The notes: generated by a model from the sequence alone, not told the origin. Shown: positions 1-7,802, counted from the stretch's first letter. The stretch: 16,437 nucleotides of DNA from Acetoanaerobium sp041831635 (GCA_041831635.1 JBHASY010000061.1:1-16437), one strand, 5' to 3'. Program-made: numbers and translations.

Positions 1-96
1 GATACGCCATATAATTCGTTTTCGTCACTTTATCATTTAATTATGAAACTTAAACCTGAATATATAATCCACACAGGGGATTTAGTGGATAATATC
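1..96 (+). repeat. 96-bp inverted copy of part of the metallophosphoesterase gene
   Basis: Bases 1-96 are an exact reverse complement of 2223-2318, with no mismatch. Identity stops at position 97, where this copy has C and the other arm would give A. Read on the plus strand, it encodes residues 36-67 of the metallophosphoesterase (DTPYN... to ...GDLVDNI), but it has no start here and runs to a stop about 27 codons past the junction. The repeat touches the window edge, so 96 bp is a minimum length. It interrupts the DUF1461-type gene on the opposite strand. It could be a chimeric join at a contig end or a real inverted duplication. Confidence 0.97.
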
Positions 97-389
97 CTAA
101 AAATCTTCCCCAGTTCAAATAAAGTCTTAACATCTGTCATATGTATATTTTCTCTATCTCTAAAAAACCCCCTTTGATTCATATCATCTAATATATCGGC
201 AAGATATAAAATAACATCATCCGTCACTTTAGAAACAGGATAATTTTTTACGTACTCCACCTCGTATACGTTATTCTTCTCATACTGAGTTTCATACAAA
301 GGTTTCATCACCGATACTAATTCCACGGAAGTAAATAAAATCACAAAAATAACGGATAAAGCTAAACAAACATAGCAAATTACTTTCAT
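33..389 (-). CDS. TIGR01906/DUF1461-type membrane protein, N-terminal part only, cut by a repeat junction
   Basis: The visible frame is 118 codons. A hydrophobic segment at about residues 4-27 looks like a first membrane helix. It is followed by a polar region containing FFRDRENIHMTDVKTLFELG (about residues 75-94). That pattern of a polar stretch with 'HM.DVK.LF' after the first helix matches my memory of the TIGR01906 (DUF1461) family of integral membrane proteins, which are usually about 200-230 aa with several helices. Only residues 1 to about 97 are native. From base 96 leftward the frame reads antisense through the copied metallophosphoesterase piece and stops at 33. The natural protein should continue with further helices. 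It starts 17 bp after the 336-aa gene, with an AAGG-type ribosome site, so the two probably form one transcript. The function of the family is unknown to me. Confidence 0.7.
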   Translation of the reverse strand: MKVICYVCLALSVIFVILFTSVELVSVMKPLYETQYEKNNVYEVEYVKNYPVSKVTDDVILYLADILDDMNQRGFFRDRENIHMTDVKTLFELGKIFRILSTKSPVWIIYSGLSFIIK

Positions 390-406
390 AAAATCGCCTT
401 AATCAT

Positions 407-1417
407 CTAATCAATCCTCGTTTTCAATATTTCTTCTTCCAGTTTTTCTATCCTGTCTACGATTTCTTTTCTCATATTGTTCAAACTTCTTTGTCTAAAT
501 GTTTCTGCAAGTTTAGTCCTTACTCTAGGTATATCTTTTTCTAAAGTATCTGTCCAATTTATCTTGATTTTCCCTTTATATAAGTCCATATCGACTATCC
601 TTGTTCCATTTTTGGTGTACTCGAATCCAAGTAAAACCTTTTTTATGTCCTTTGGCGAATTAAATGTAAAAAATCTAATCCTATATACACCTACCGACAT
701 CAAAAATCTCGGATAATCTTTTGCCCACGCCTCGCCTAATACTATTCCCAGTTCCAACTCCTCAAGTATCTCCATAAGTCTTTCATAATGTAGTTGATAA
801 GCCTCATACCTGTCATAAATCCTTATCTCAAGCTCATACCAATCTTTTTTTCCGATACCCTCATTTATATACCTGAGTGCATGCATTCTCATCTCCGACA
901 TAAATTCTTCGTAAGGGATTTTTATATATAAAGCTTTTTTGTAATGATTTTTAATGGAAATATCGGATTTTAAACTCCTGTCTGTAAAACTAAGAATAAG
1001 TCCCTTATCATTTCCCTGTTCTAAAAGGTCAAAAAACTCACCTTCTTGACAATCATAATCCTGTTTTATCTCATTTATGATCTTCTCAACATCCCCTAAA
1101 TACCTCATTATAACCATTGACGGAGCACTTCGTACTTTTGTATGTTTAAGAGGATTTTCCTGAGATATAAATTTTGACAGCAAATCTTCACTGCTTACAT
1201 TTGCCACCACTACTTTTTCGAAGTTTTTTCTACTTACCATATCCGACATTTCTTTGGTTAGGATTACTATAGTGTCATCCTGTCCTGACGAGTCAAAAGC
1301 CTCCTCCAAAGAAAGCTCCTTACCCTCGCTAATCTCAAGTATATTATTTCTTAACATTTCAACATCATCGCAGGCCCAGACTAAAAAATTTACTCCGTTT
1401 CTAAAAAAAGAAAACAT
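407..1417 (-). CDS. Unrecognised 336-aa cytoplasmic protein
   Basis: I do not recognise this protein. It has no signal peptide or clear membrane helix, although the first 15 residues (MFSFFRNGVNFLVWA) are hydrophobic and may form a buried strand. The sequence is acidic and mixed alpha/beta in appearance. The last 35 residues are strongly charged and heptad-like (RKEIVDRIEKLEEEILK), suggesting a C-terminal coiled coil. The start is well supported: a GGAGGAG site at 1424-1430 lies 6 nt before the ATG. The gene is followed after 17 bp by the DUF1461-type membrane protein, so the two may be co-expressed and act together at the membrane, but that is inference from position only. Base composition resembles its neighbours, so there is no sign of recent transfer. 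Confidence 0.85.
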   Translation of the reverse strand: MFSFFRNGVNFLVWACDDVEMLRNNILEISEGKELSLEEAFDSSGQDDTIVILTKEMSDMVSRKNFEKVVVANVSSEDLLSKFISQENPLKHTKVRSAPSMVIMRYLGDVEKIINEIKQDYDCQEGEFFDLLEQGNDKGLILSFTDRSLKSDISIKNHYKKALYIKIPYEEFMSEMRMHALRYINEGIGKKDWYELEIRIYDRYEAYQLHYERLMEILEELELGIVLGEAWAKDYPRFLMSVGVYRIRFFTFNSPKDIKKVLLGFEYTKNGTRIVDMDLYKGKIKINWTDTLEKDIPRVRTKLAETFRQRSLNNMRKEIVDRIEKLEEEILKTRID

Positions 1418-1457
1418 AGATTACTCCTCCATTATTTAGTATTTCTTCCCTATATCA

Positions 1458-1486
1458 ATTATAAACTAATAATATATCTTTATCAC
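1458..1486 (-). promoter_or_regulatory. Candidate promoter for the 336-aa gene and DUF1461 gene
   Basis: On the minus strand, GTGATA (1481-1486) and a consensus TATAAT (1458-1463) are separated by 17 bp. The -35 matches four of six consensus positions. The -10 lies about 40 bp before the ATG at 1417. A second possible site, an extended -10 TGGTATAAT at 1518-1526, lies upstream, but it overlaps what looks like old coding sequence and has a poor -35. Confidence 0.45.
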
Positions 1487-1489
1487 TGT

Positions 1490-1790
1490 TCATAACGAAT
1501 AATCAAATACCTTAAATATTATACCATTTTTATCTTTTATTTCCATAAATCTATCAGTTTCTTCCCTCAAATTTTTATAATTTCAAACATAAACTTCCCT
1601 TGAAAATTTTGCTTACTATGTCTCCTTTTTCATCAGTTTCTCCATTTTTTAGTACAGATATGTTTGTATTTTCAGGAATTTGAGAAATTGAACGTATAGG
1701 CCTTTCTATTTATATTTTTTTGTACTTGCCTAAGTATGTATTTAGTAACCGGCTTGTTGCTTTAATACTTCCGTTTACAAAAAGCCTGAT
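1490..1790 (-). pseudogene. Possible decayed gene remnant downstream of the metallophosphoesterase
   Basis: This stretch of about 370 bp (1418-1790) has no intact gene, but the minus strand reads as protein-like pieces. Directly after the metallophosphoesterase stop and in the same frame, 26 codons run to a stop at 1710-1712. Then 44 codons follow (1709-1578), including RPIRSISQIPENTNISVLKN and KGDIVSKIFKG. After a shift of frame, 30 codons (1582-1493) contain REETDRFMEIKDKNGIIFKV and end in TGA at 1490-1492. The amino-acid mix looks like real coding sequence rather than translated spacer, so I suspect a gene broken by stops and a frameshift. I cannot name the parent family. It could also be chance in AT-rich spacer, and no ribosome site or start was seen. 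Confidence 0.35.
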
Positions 1791-2423
1791 TTAAAAACCT
1801 ACCCTTCCTCTTTTAAGTCTCGCATCATCTACTCCTATAGGATATGGTTTTCTGTATACCTTACCTGAACTTAGCATAATTATGTTGATTGTTTTTATCC
1901 CGTTTAGATAGATAGAGTTTTCGTAAATTTCGTCTTTTTCTGATAGATCGTGTCCATACAGAGCATATGAATTTGATATGTCTTGTAAATCTGTCATATA
2001 GTGCGCATATTGAATGGTTTTATCGTTTAGTATGATTGAATTGTGTTTTTCCACTACATTTATTCTGCTATCCGTTTTTGTGTATTCCAAAACCGTTTCT
2101 AAATCATCGTGGTTGCCAAGGGAAATATATATTCCCTTGACAAATGGCTTTTTCATTGTTTTCATAAAAATTTTAAGGTATGCCTTATATCTGGGTAAAG
2201 ACTTTGGATAAAGTTCCAGCTTGATATTATCCACTAAATCCCCTGTGTGGATTATATATTCAGGTTTAAGTTTCATAATTAAATGATAAAGTGACGAAAA
2301 CGAATTATATGGCGTATCAGATATATGAAGTACCAACTCTTCATTTCTGTCTGTCAATTTCTTAGAAACCCTTACTCTGCCTAAAACCTTGTATAAAACT
2401 TCCAATATATATTCACAGTCCAT
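1791..2423 (-). CDS. Calcineurin-like metallophosphoesterase
   Basis: A small (210 aa) cytoplasmic protein of the calcineurin-like phosphoesterase superfamily, which uses a two-metal centre to cut phosphoesters. Visible motifs in order: HISDTP (33-38), GDLVDN (61-66), GNHDD (103-107), a lone His at 141, and GHD (157-159). The first motif of the superfamily is normally DxH; here the Asp is present (D36) but the His position is Pro (P38). Other metal ligands look intact, so the enzyme may still be active. The substrate is unknown. The gene starts 2 bp after the aminopeptidase stop, with no obvious ribosome site, which implies translational coupling. Codons 36-67 are the source or copy of the inverted repeat at the window start. 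Confidence 0.82.
   Translation of the reverse strand: MDCEYILEVLYKVLGRVRVSKKLTDRNEELVLHISDTPYNSFSSLYHLIMKLKPEYIIHTGDLVDNIKLELYPKSLPRYKAYLKIFMKTMKKPFVKGIYISLGNHDDLETVLEYTKTDSRINVVEKHNSIILNDKTIQYAHYMTDLQDISNSYALYGHDLSEKDEIYENSIYLNGIKTINIIMLSSGKVYRKPYPIGVDDARLKRGRVGF
2223..2318 (-). repeat. Intact-gene arm of the 96-bp inverted repeat
   Basis: This is the arm inside the metallophosphoesterase gene. It spans exactly codons 36-67, which contain the first two metal-binding motifs. It is the exact reverse complement of 1-96. Between the arms lie 2126 bp (97-2222) containing the 336-aa gene, the DUF1461 fragment and the decayed region. Since this gene reads through intact with all later motifs, this arm is the native locus. 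Confidence 0.97.
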
Positions 2424-2425
2424 AT

Positions 2426-3709
2426 CTACACCGTAAAGAACTTATAAAGTATTTTTGAAAGATAAAATTGGTCGTCAGAGCCGCAAAGTTCCCTTACAGA
2501 ATGCATTGAAAGCATTGGATTTCCTATGTCTACAGACTTAATAGAAAGATGAGCCGAAGATATAGGTCCTATAGTCGAGCCTCCTGTCTGATCTGACGGA
2601 TTTACAAAGGTCTGATAAGGGGCAGAGGCTTTCTCGCAAAGGTTCTTAAATACAGCTGAAGAATAGCTGTCAGTCGTATATCTTTTGTTTGAACTTAGCT
2701 TTATCACAGGCCCTGCATTTAACTTAGGTCTGTTTGTAGGGTCGTGCTTTTCAGGAGAATTCGGATGAACGGCATGAGCCATATCGGCAGATATCATAAA
2801 GGATTTTTCTATATTTATCATATGTTCCTCTTTGCTAAGTCCAAGTGCCAAATCTATCCTCTCAAGAGCGTCGCTGAGAATGGTTGAGTCAGCTCCGAGC
2901 TTACTCATACTTCCTACCTCTTCGTTATCAAAACTCACTATCATCTTAATTCCTGTGCCTGTTTTTTCAGTTTCCAGCAAGGCATGTAATGATGCGTGTA
3001 ACATAGCAAGGTTATCTATTCTCGGTGCCGAGATGAATTCATCGTTAAATCCGACAAAAGTGCTCGGTTGTGGGTCGTAAACATAAAGTTCATAGTCGAG
3101 TATTCCTTGTTTTTCAATAGAAAGGTACTCTGCAATTTTGTGTATCAGATGATCCTCTCCTATGAAATCTCCGCTTAAAGAAACTAAAGGAAGCATATCT
3201 TTTTGCCTGTTAAGCTCTATTCCTTTGTTTATTTCTCTATTTAGATGGATAGCCAAATTTGGAATAATAGCTACAGGCTTTTCAAAGTCTATAAGCACTT
3301 CTGTAGGTTCCATAGCATTTCCTGAGCGAAGTATTACTCTTCCGCCTATAGATAACGGTCTGTCTAACCAAGTGTTTAGAATAGGTCCACCGTAAATTTC
3401 CGTATTCAGCTTTACATATCCATTGTCCTTAATTACCGCTTTTGGTTTAATCATCATAGCAGGGGAGTCTGTATGGCTACCTATTATCTGATATCCGTCA
3501 GCTTTTGTATAGACTCTAAACGCAATAAGTGCAGTTCCATACTCTATGTAGTATCCTCTGCCTTTTCTTATCTCAAATTTTTTGTTTAGATGTAATCTTT
3601 CAAAACCTGCCTCTTCTAATTTATCTACAGATACTTTAACAGCGTGGTAAGGTGTTTTAGCCTCGTCCAAAAACTTCATCATATCGAGTGCTATTGCTCT
3701 TTTTTCCAC
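2426..3709 (-). CDS. M18-family aspartyl-type aminopeptidase
   Basis: A cytoplasmic zinc aminopeptidase of the M18 family, which removes N-terminal (often acidic) residues from peptides and usually assembles as a large dodecamer. With an ATG at 3730 as residue 1, the metal and catalytic residues are visible: GSHTDSP (H86, D88), SAPRIDN (D239), FDNEEVGS (E270, E271), ISADMAHAVHP (D316) and MLSMHSVREL (H410). The length of about 427-434 aa is normal. I prefer the GTG at 3709 as the start because AAAGGGG (about 3719-3725) lies 9 nt before it, whereas the ATG at 3730 has no ribosome site. It follows pcrA by about 30 bp and is coupled to the metallophosphoesterase behind it. It probably recycles amino acids from peptides. 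Confidence 0.93.
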   Translation of the reverse strand: MEKRAIALDMMKFLDEAKTPYHAVKVSVDKLEEAGFERLHLNKKFEIRKGRGYYIEYGTALIAFRVYTKADGYQIIGSHTDSPAMMIKPKAVIKDNGYVKLNTEIYGGPILNTWLDRPLSIGGRVILRSGNAMEPTEVLIDFEKPVAIIPNLAIHLNREINKGIELNRQKDMLPLVSLSGDFIGEDHLIHKIAEYLSIEKQGILDYELYVYDPQPSTFVGFNDEFISAPRIDNLAMLHASLHALLETEKTGTGIKMIVSFDNEEVGSMSKLGADSTILSDALERIDLALGLSKEEHMINIEKSFMISADMAHAVHPNSPEKHDPTNRPKLNAGPVIKLSSNKRYTTDSYSSAVFKNLCEKASAPYQTFVNPSDQTGGSTIGPISSAHLSIKSVDIGNPMLSMHSVRELCGSDDQFYLSKILYKFFTV

Positions 3710-3740
3710 TAAAATTCGCCCCTTTCTCATTCATAAAATT

Positions 3741-5903
3741 TTATAGCTTATCAAGGTTTACAAAGGTGGTGTCGATTTGCTTTATTCCCTTTCCGTCAAA
3801 AGCTATGGTGTACACAGTTTCTTTCTTTGCAACCACCATACCTACTCCGAATTTAGGATGCTTTATTTTAGAACCTACAGCAATATCGTCTTGCCCCTCA
3901 AGCTTAGGCTTGTCGTCCTGCCCTAACTTATATTTATCCTTATACCTGTCGTACAGGCTTTGAGTTTTTCTCTTTTCAGGTTTAGTATGTTCCTCAAAAA
4001 GATTTTCATCTATCTCAGATATAAATCTGGACGCAATACAAGGATTTCGTCTGCCGTACAGCGTTCTCTCGTTTGCATAGGTAATATATAAAACCTGTTT
4101 TGCCCTTGTAATACCTACATAACAAAGTCTTCGCTCTTCTTCCAGTTGATTCCCCTCCAGCATAGCTCTGGATATAGGAAAAATTCCATCTTCCATACCT
4201 GCTAAAAAAACTACGGGAAACTCTAAGCCTTTTGCACTGTGAAGAGTCATAAGTGTAACAAAATCATCATCTTCTTCCAAGTTATCTAAGTCTGAAACTA
4301 AAGACACGGAAGACAAAAATTCTTCCAAAGTTTTCTCATCTGCCGTCTGCATAAATTCCATAACTACAGATTTAAACTCTTCTATATTTTCTATTCTTCC
4401 CCTAGCTTCATCTGTGTCCTCTTCTTTTAGTTCATCTATATATCTCGTGTTTTCTATTACTTTTTCGATAAATTCAGTAAGTGTCAAAAGTTCTTTCATA
4501 TCTATGAATGAATTTATCATAATCACAAATTTATTTAAAGCAGTCTTTACCTTAGTCGATAAATCAAACCCTGACAAATCGTGAAGTAATTCAAATAAAC
4601 TCTCTCCCGTAATCATAGCTTTTTCTTCGAGTTTCTCAATAGTTTTAATTCCTATGCCTCTTTTTGGCACATTGATTATTCTTTTTAAGGCTAAATCATC
4701 AAGAGGATTTTCAATAAGTCTTAGGTAAGCCATTAAATCCTTGATTTCTTTTCTATCGTAAAATTTTAGCGACCCGAATATCTTATAAGGAATAGAATGT
4801 TTCATAAGTGCCTCTTCTAAGGCTCTCGACTGAGCATTCGTCCTATACAAAAGTGCAAATTCCCTTAACTTTCTATCTTCTTTTTCCAGTCTTTTTTCTA
4901 TTTCTCCGGCTATGAAATTCGCCTCGTCTTTTTCGTCAAAGGCTTTGTGAAGTTTGATTTTTTCTCCCTCTTTAAGCTGTGTCCACAGCTTTTTGTTTTT
5001 TCTTCCAAGATTTCTCTTTATTACGCTATTTGCTCCATCCAAGATTACTCCCGTGGAACGATAATTTTGCTCCAGTTTAACTACAAAGGCGTCTTTATAA
5101 TCTTTTTCAAAATCCAATATATTTGCTATATCCGCACCTCTCCAGCCATATATAGATTGGTCGTCATCTCCTACTACACAGAGGTTTTTGTGTTTATCAC
5201 TTAATAGGTTAATCAGCACATACTGAGCGTGGCTGGTGTCCTGATATTCGTCCACCATGATATACCGGAACTTCCTTTGATAAAAGTCTAAAACAAACTC
5301 ATCGGTTTTTAAAAGCTCTACAGTTTTAAAAATAAGATCGTCAAAATCCAGTGCATTGTTCGATTTAAGCTTTCTTTGGTACAAATCGTAAACCTTGGAA
5401 ATTTTAGATAGTCTAAAGTCATTGAAATATCTGCTTTCAAACGCATTTGGGCTAAGCAATTTATCTTTAGCACCTGAAATTACAGAGAGGACACTGCTCG
5501 GTTTAAAGCCGTCCTCTCTTAGACCACATTCTTTCAAACATTCTTTTATTAAAGTAAGCTGATCTTGTGCATCATAGATTACAAAAGATTTGTTATACCC
5601 TATCCTATCTATATCTCTTCTAAGTATTCTGACACAAAGAGAGTGAAAAGTGCTAATCCACATATCTTTAGCCCTGTCGCCGATAAGTTCGTTAACTCTT
5701 TTCTTCATCTCTTTTGCAGCTTTATTTGTAAACGTGATAGCCAGTATCAAGTAAGGAGATATGCTTAAATCCTCTATCATATGAGCTATCCTGTATGTTA
5801 TTACTCTCGTCTTTCCTGAGCCTGCTCCTGCTAAAATCAGCAATGGTCCATCGACTTTTTTAACTGCTGACAGCTGGTCTTGATTTAAGCCAGTCAAATC
5901 CAT
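3741..5903 (-). CDS. pcrA: ATP-dependent 3'-5' DNA helicase PcrA/UvrD
   Basis: A superfamily 1A helicase that unwinds DNA in nucleotide excision repair and removes RecA or stalled transcription complexes; in Gram-positive bacteria the essential member is PcrA. All motifs are visible: the Q-motif LNQDQLSAV (6-14), Walker A AGAGSGKT (25-32), TFTNKAAKEM (motif Ia), DEYQD (218-222), GDDDQSIYGWRGA (III), QNYRST (IV), LHSAKGLEFPVVF (V) and YVGITRAK (VI). The last 60 residues form the PcrA-type C-terminal domain (VGSKIKHPKFGVGMVV), which binds RNA polymerase in Bacillus. The length of 720 aa is normal. GGAGG lies 5 nt before the ATG, and the nitroreductase stop is 12 bp upstream, so the two genes share a transcript. 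Confidence 0.97.
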   Translation of the reverse strand: MDLTGLNQDQLSAVKKVDGPLLILAGAGSGKTRVITYRIAHMIEDLSISPYLILAITFTNKAAKEMKKRVNELIGDRAKDMWISTFHSLCVRILRRDIDRIGYNKSFVIYDAQDQLTLIKECLKECGLREDGFKPSSVLSVISGAKDKLLSPNAFESRYFNDFRLSKISKVYDLYQRKLKSNNALDFDDLIFKTVELLKTDEFVLDFYQRKFRYIMVDEYQDTSHAQYVLINLLSDKHKNLCVVGDDDQSIYGWRGADIANILDFEKDYKDAFVVKLEQNYRSTGVILDGANSVIKRNLGRKNKKLWTQLKEGEKIKLHKAFDEKDEANFIAGEIEKRLEKEDRKLREFALLYRTNAQSRALEEALMKHSIPYKIFGSLKFYDRKEIKDLMAYLRLIENPLDDLALKRIINVPKRGIGIKTIEKLEEKAMITGESLFELLHDLSGFDLSTKVKTALNKFVIMINSFIDMKELLTLTEFIEKVIENTRYIDELKEEDTDEARGRIENIEEFKSVVMEFMQTADEKTLEEFLSSVSLVSDLDNLEEDDDFVTLMTLHSAKGLEFPVVFLAGMEDGIFPISRAMLEGNQLEEERRLCYVGITRAKQVLYITYANERTLYGRRNPCIASRFISEIDENLFEEHTKPEKRKTQSLYDRYKDKYKLGQDDKPKLEGQDDIAVGSKIKHPKFGVGMVVAKKETVYTIAFDGKGIKQIDTTFVNLDKL

Positions 5904-5915
5904 ATTTGCCTCCGG

Positions 5916-6713
5916 TTATATATCATATACTGCTCTTATTTCGTAAGTTTCCGGAATATCAAATTCTTTGTCTGTTTGCTCTGAAACTTTAAGTGAGAGT
6001 CCTTTATCTACACAAGCTTTTTCAAAGTAAAATTTGATAATTCCTGTATCCAGATCAGTGTCTGTGCTTGCTTCTTTTTCAACTGCGAGAACTACATTAT
6101 GTTTCAAAATCAAAAACTTCCACGGCTGTTTATTCCCCCACGACGGTGCAAATCTGGTCAAATAAAATACCTGGTCTAAGCCTCTGGATTCCAAGTCTTC
6201 CCACACAGGAGTATTTCCCCATTCGTCCACATAGGTTATTTCTATAGCACCTTGCCTGAACGCTTTTTCCTGTATATCTTTTTTGAATAGTCCTGCATAT
6301 CTGTACCCTACAGCTAAGAATCCACAAAGTGAACGAGAAACATCTATTCCTAAATCAGTTTTAATCTCATCCGTATCAGAAATAGTTATCCAGCAAGTTC
6401 CAAGTCCCTCTTTATGAGCCTTAAATCTCATCATCTCTATGATATAAGCAGCATCTTCTTTTGATTTTCTATAGTCTTTTCCGAGAACAGCAATATAGTG
6501 AGGTGCTCCTATAAATTTTCCGAAGTATCCCGCCTTTCCCTCAAGTTTCTTTTTTGTTTGTTTTCCATTTTCAAATAGCACTATCTCAAGCCCATGATTT
6601 TCCAGTGCACAATTTCCGGCAGATATTACTTCGTTTAATAAATCTCCTTTTACTGTTGTATCTTTGTAGTCTCTCGTAGATTTTAGCTCTTGCATAATAT
6701 TTGAATAATTCAT
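5916..6713 (-). CDS. Nitroreductase-family protein (TM1586-like)
   Basis: A 265-aa cytoplasmic protein that resembles the flavin-dependent nitroreductase fold, closest in my judgement to the TM1586-type nitroreductases. Supporting stretches are an early Arg in KSTRDYKD (where family members have a flavin phosphate contact), APHYIAVLG (about 70-78), a helix followed by GLGTCWI (about 103-109), and a second-half motif APSWGNKQPWKF (about 188-199), comparable to the 'PS..N.QPW.F' motif. Natural substrates of such proteins are usually unknown; they reduce nitro groups or quinones with NAD(P)H. The start is clear: AGGAGGT lies 7 nt before the ATG. It is the first gene of the pcrA operon behind a good promoter at 6810-6838. 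Confidence 0.85.
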   Translation of the reverse strand: MNYSNIMQELKSTRDYKDTTVKGDLLNEVISAGNCALENHGLEIVLFENGKQTKKKLEGKAGYFGKFIGAPHYIAVLGKDYRKSKEDAAYIIEMMRFKAHKEGLGTCWITISDTDEIKTDLGIDVSRSLCGFLAVGYRYAGLFKKDIQEKAFRQGAIEITYVDEWGNTPVWEDLESRGLDQVFYLTRFAPSWGNKQPWKFLILKHNVVLAVEKEASTDTDLDTGIIKFYFEKACVDKGLSLKVSEQTDKEFDIPETYEIRAVYDI

Positions 6714-6767
6714 AGTCAGTACCTCCTAAAATAATTTTTGCCATAGATATAACATAGCAGATATATA

Positions 6768-6790
6768 TTTCTATATATTGTTTCTATATA
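6768..6790 (-). repeat. Two direct copies of TTTCTATATA in the nitroreductase leader
   Basis: The 10-base string TTTCTATATA occurs at 6768-6777 and again at 6781-6790, a 13-base period, between the promoter at 6810-6838 and the nitroreductase ATG at 6713. It may be a protein-binding site or only AT-rich drift. Confidence 0.5.
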
Positions 6791-6809
6791 AATTCAAATT
6801 CATACTTTG

Positions 6810-6838
6810 ATTATACAATAAGATTTAAAATCTGATAA
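6810..6838 (-). promoter_or_regulatory. Promoter of the nitroreductase-pcrA operon
   Basis: On the minus strand, TTATCA (6833-6838) and a perfect TATAAT (6810-6815) are separated by exactly 17 bp, a standard vegetative sigma factor arrangement with four of six -35 matches. The leader before the ATG at 6713 would be about 90 nt. Confidence 0.6.
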
Positions 6839-6911
6839 TAACTTGTTTTGAAATTCCGTAACCCTTCTAAAAAATCACAGAAATATGTTTGTTGACTTAT
6901 ATATTTCATCT

Positions 6912-7775
6912 TTATGAAAAACTATTTAGCCAGTCCTCTAAATCTTTCCATATAGCACGAGTATCTTCATATCCTGTTTTATAAAAATCTGCGAGCTTGG
7001 ATTTATTTTTCTCCATTCTTTTTATTTCTACTTTCTTTCTCGGTCTTATAACAAATACATCCTCCTGCTCTTCCAACTTTTCGATGTAGTCCAAAGTTTC
7101 ATTATATACTTTATATCTATTTTCAAGAGTTTCTTGAAGTTTAGGATAATCTTTGTACATTTTTTTTGCAATAAAACCTGTCTTTGACGGTTTTTTTCTG
7201 TATTCTTTCCCTCTGGTAAGCACTATGATATTTTTTTCATTTCCGTCGACTATAGATTTTCTTATCGGTATCGAGTCGGCTATTCCTCCGTCAAGCACAG
7301 GTTCTTTGTCAATATAAACTACAGGTGTTAAGAAGGGCAGACTGCTCGATGCTCTACAGGCATTTAATAAAAATTCCTCACTTTTATCTTTCTTCCCGTC
7401 TAAATAAATTGCCTCCCCTGTCTTGCAAGCCGTCGCCACCAGAATAAATTTTTGTTCGCTTTCAAAAAAAGTATCATAGTCAAAAGGCTCATATATATTC
7501 GGAATTTCGTCGAATACAAAATCCATATCCATAACCGAATGCTTAAACAAAAGATTTCTCTTACTTATATATCTCGGATTTTCTATGTGGTTTAAAATTG
7601 CTTTTTTTCCCCGTCCTCTTTGCCTCGATACATAAGACACGCCCTGACACGCTCCTGCCGACACCCCTATAACATATGGAACATATAAATTATTGTCCAT
7701 AAAAAAATCCAACACTCCCGTGGTATATATCCCTCTCATACCTCCGCCTTCTAATACCAAACCTAACTTTTTCAT
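6912..7775 (-). CDS. Patatin-like phospholipase/esterase (YjjU type)
   Basis: A 287-aa serine acyl hydrolase of the patatin family with a Ser-Asp dyad. Visible are the oxyanion loop EGGGMRG (9-15), the nucleophile motif GVSAG (37-41, S39) and the dyad Asp in DGG (162-164). The C-terminal third (about 200-287), charged and helical, resembles the extra domain seen in YjjU-like patatins. There is no signal peptide, so it should act in the cytoplasm, probably on lipids or acyl esters; the substrate is not deducible. The start is clear, with AAAGGAG (7784-7790) before the ATG. It is flanked by about 200-250 bp on both sides and appears to be transcribed alone. I found no strong promoter. Confidence 0.92.
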   Translation of the reverse strand: MKKLGLVLEGGGMRGIYTTGVLDFFMDNNLYVPYVIGVSAGACQGVSYVSRQRGRGKKAILNHIENPRYISKRNLLFKHSVMDMDFVFDEIPNIYEPFDYDTFFESEQKFILVATACKTGEAIYLDGKKDKSEEFLLNACRASSSLPFLTPVVYIDKEPVLDGGIADSIPIRKSIVDGNEKNIIVLTRGKEYRKKPSKTGFIAKKMYKDYPKLQETLENRYKVYNETLDYIEKLEEQEDVFVIRPRKKVEIKRMEKNKSKLADFYKTGYEDTRAIWKDLEDWLNSFS

Positions 7776-7802
7776 AAAACATACTCCTTTTAATAAAAAT
7801 TA

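Noticed and set aside
1254..1439. 61-codon plus-strand open frame over the start of the 336-aa gene
   Set aside because: It is antisense to a gene with a strong ribosome site and has no supporting start signal.
97..2222. Phase-variable invertible segment between the 96-bp inverted repeats
   Set aside because: Flipping would fuse the metallophosphoesterase to antisense sequence of the DUF1461 gene with a stop after about 27 codons. No alternative C-terminus or recombinase gene is present, so a designed switch is unlikely.
6714..6911. Riboswitch or structured leader before the nitroreductase gene
   Set aside because: The leader is only about 90 nt, AT-rich and made of simple repeats; no conserved aptamer-like pairing was seen.
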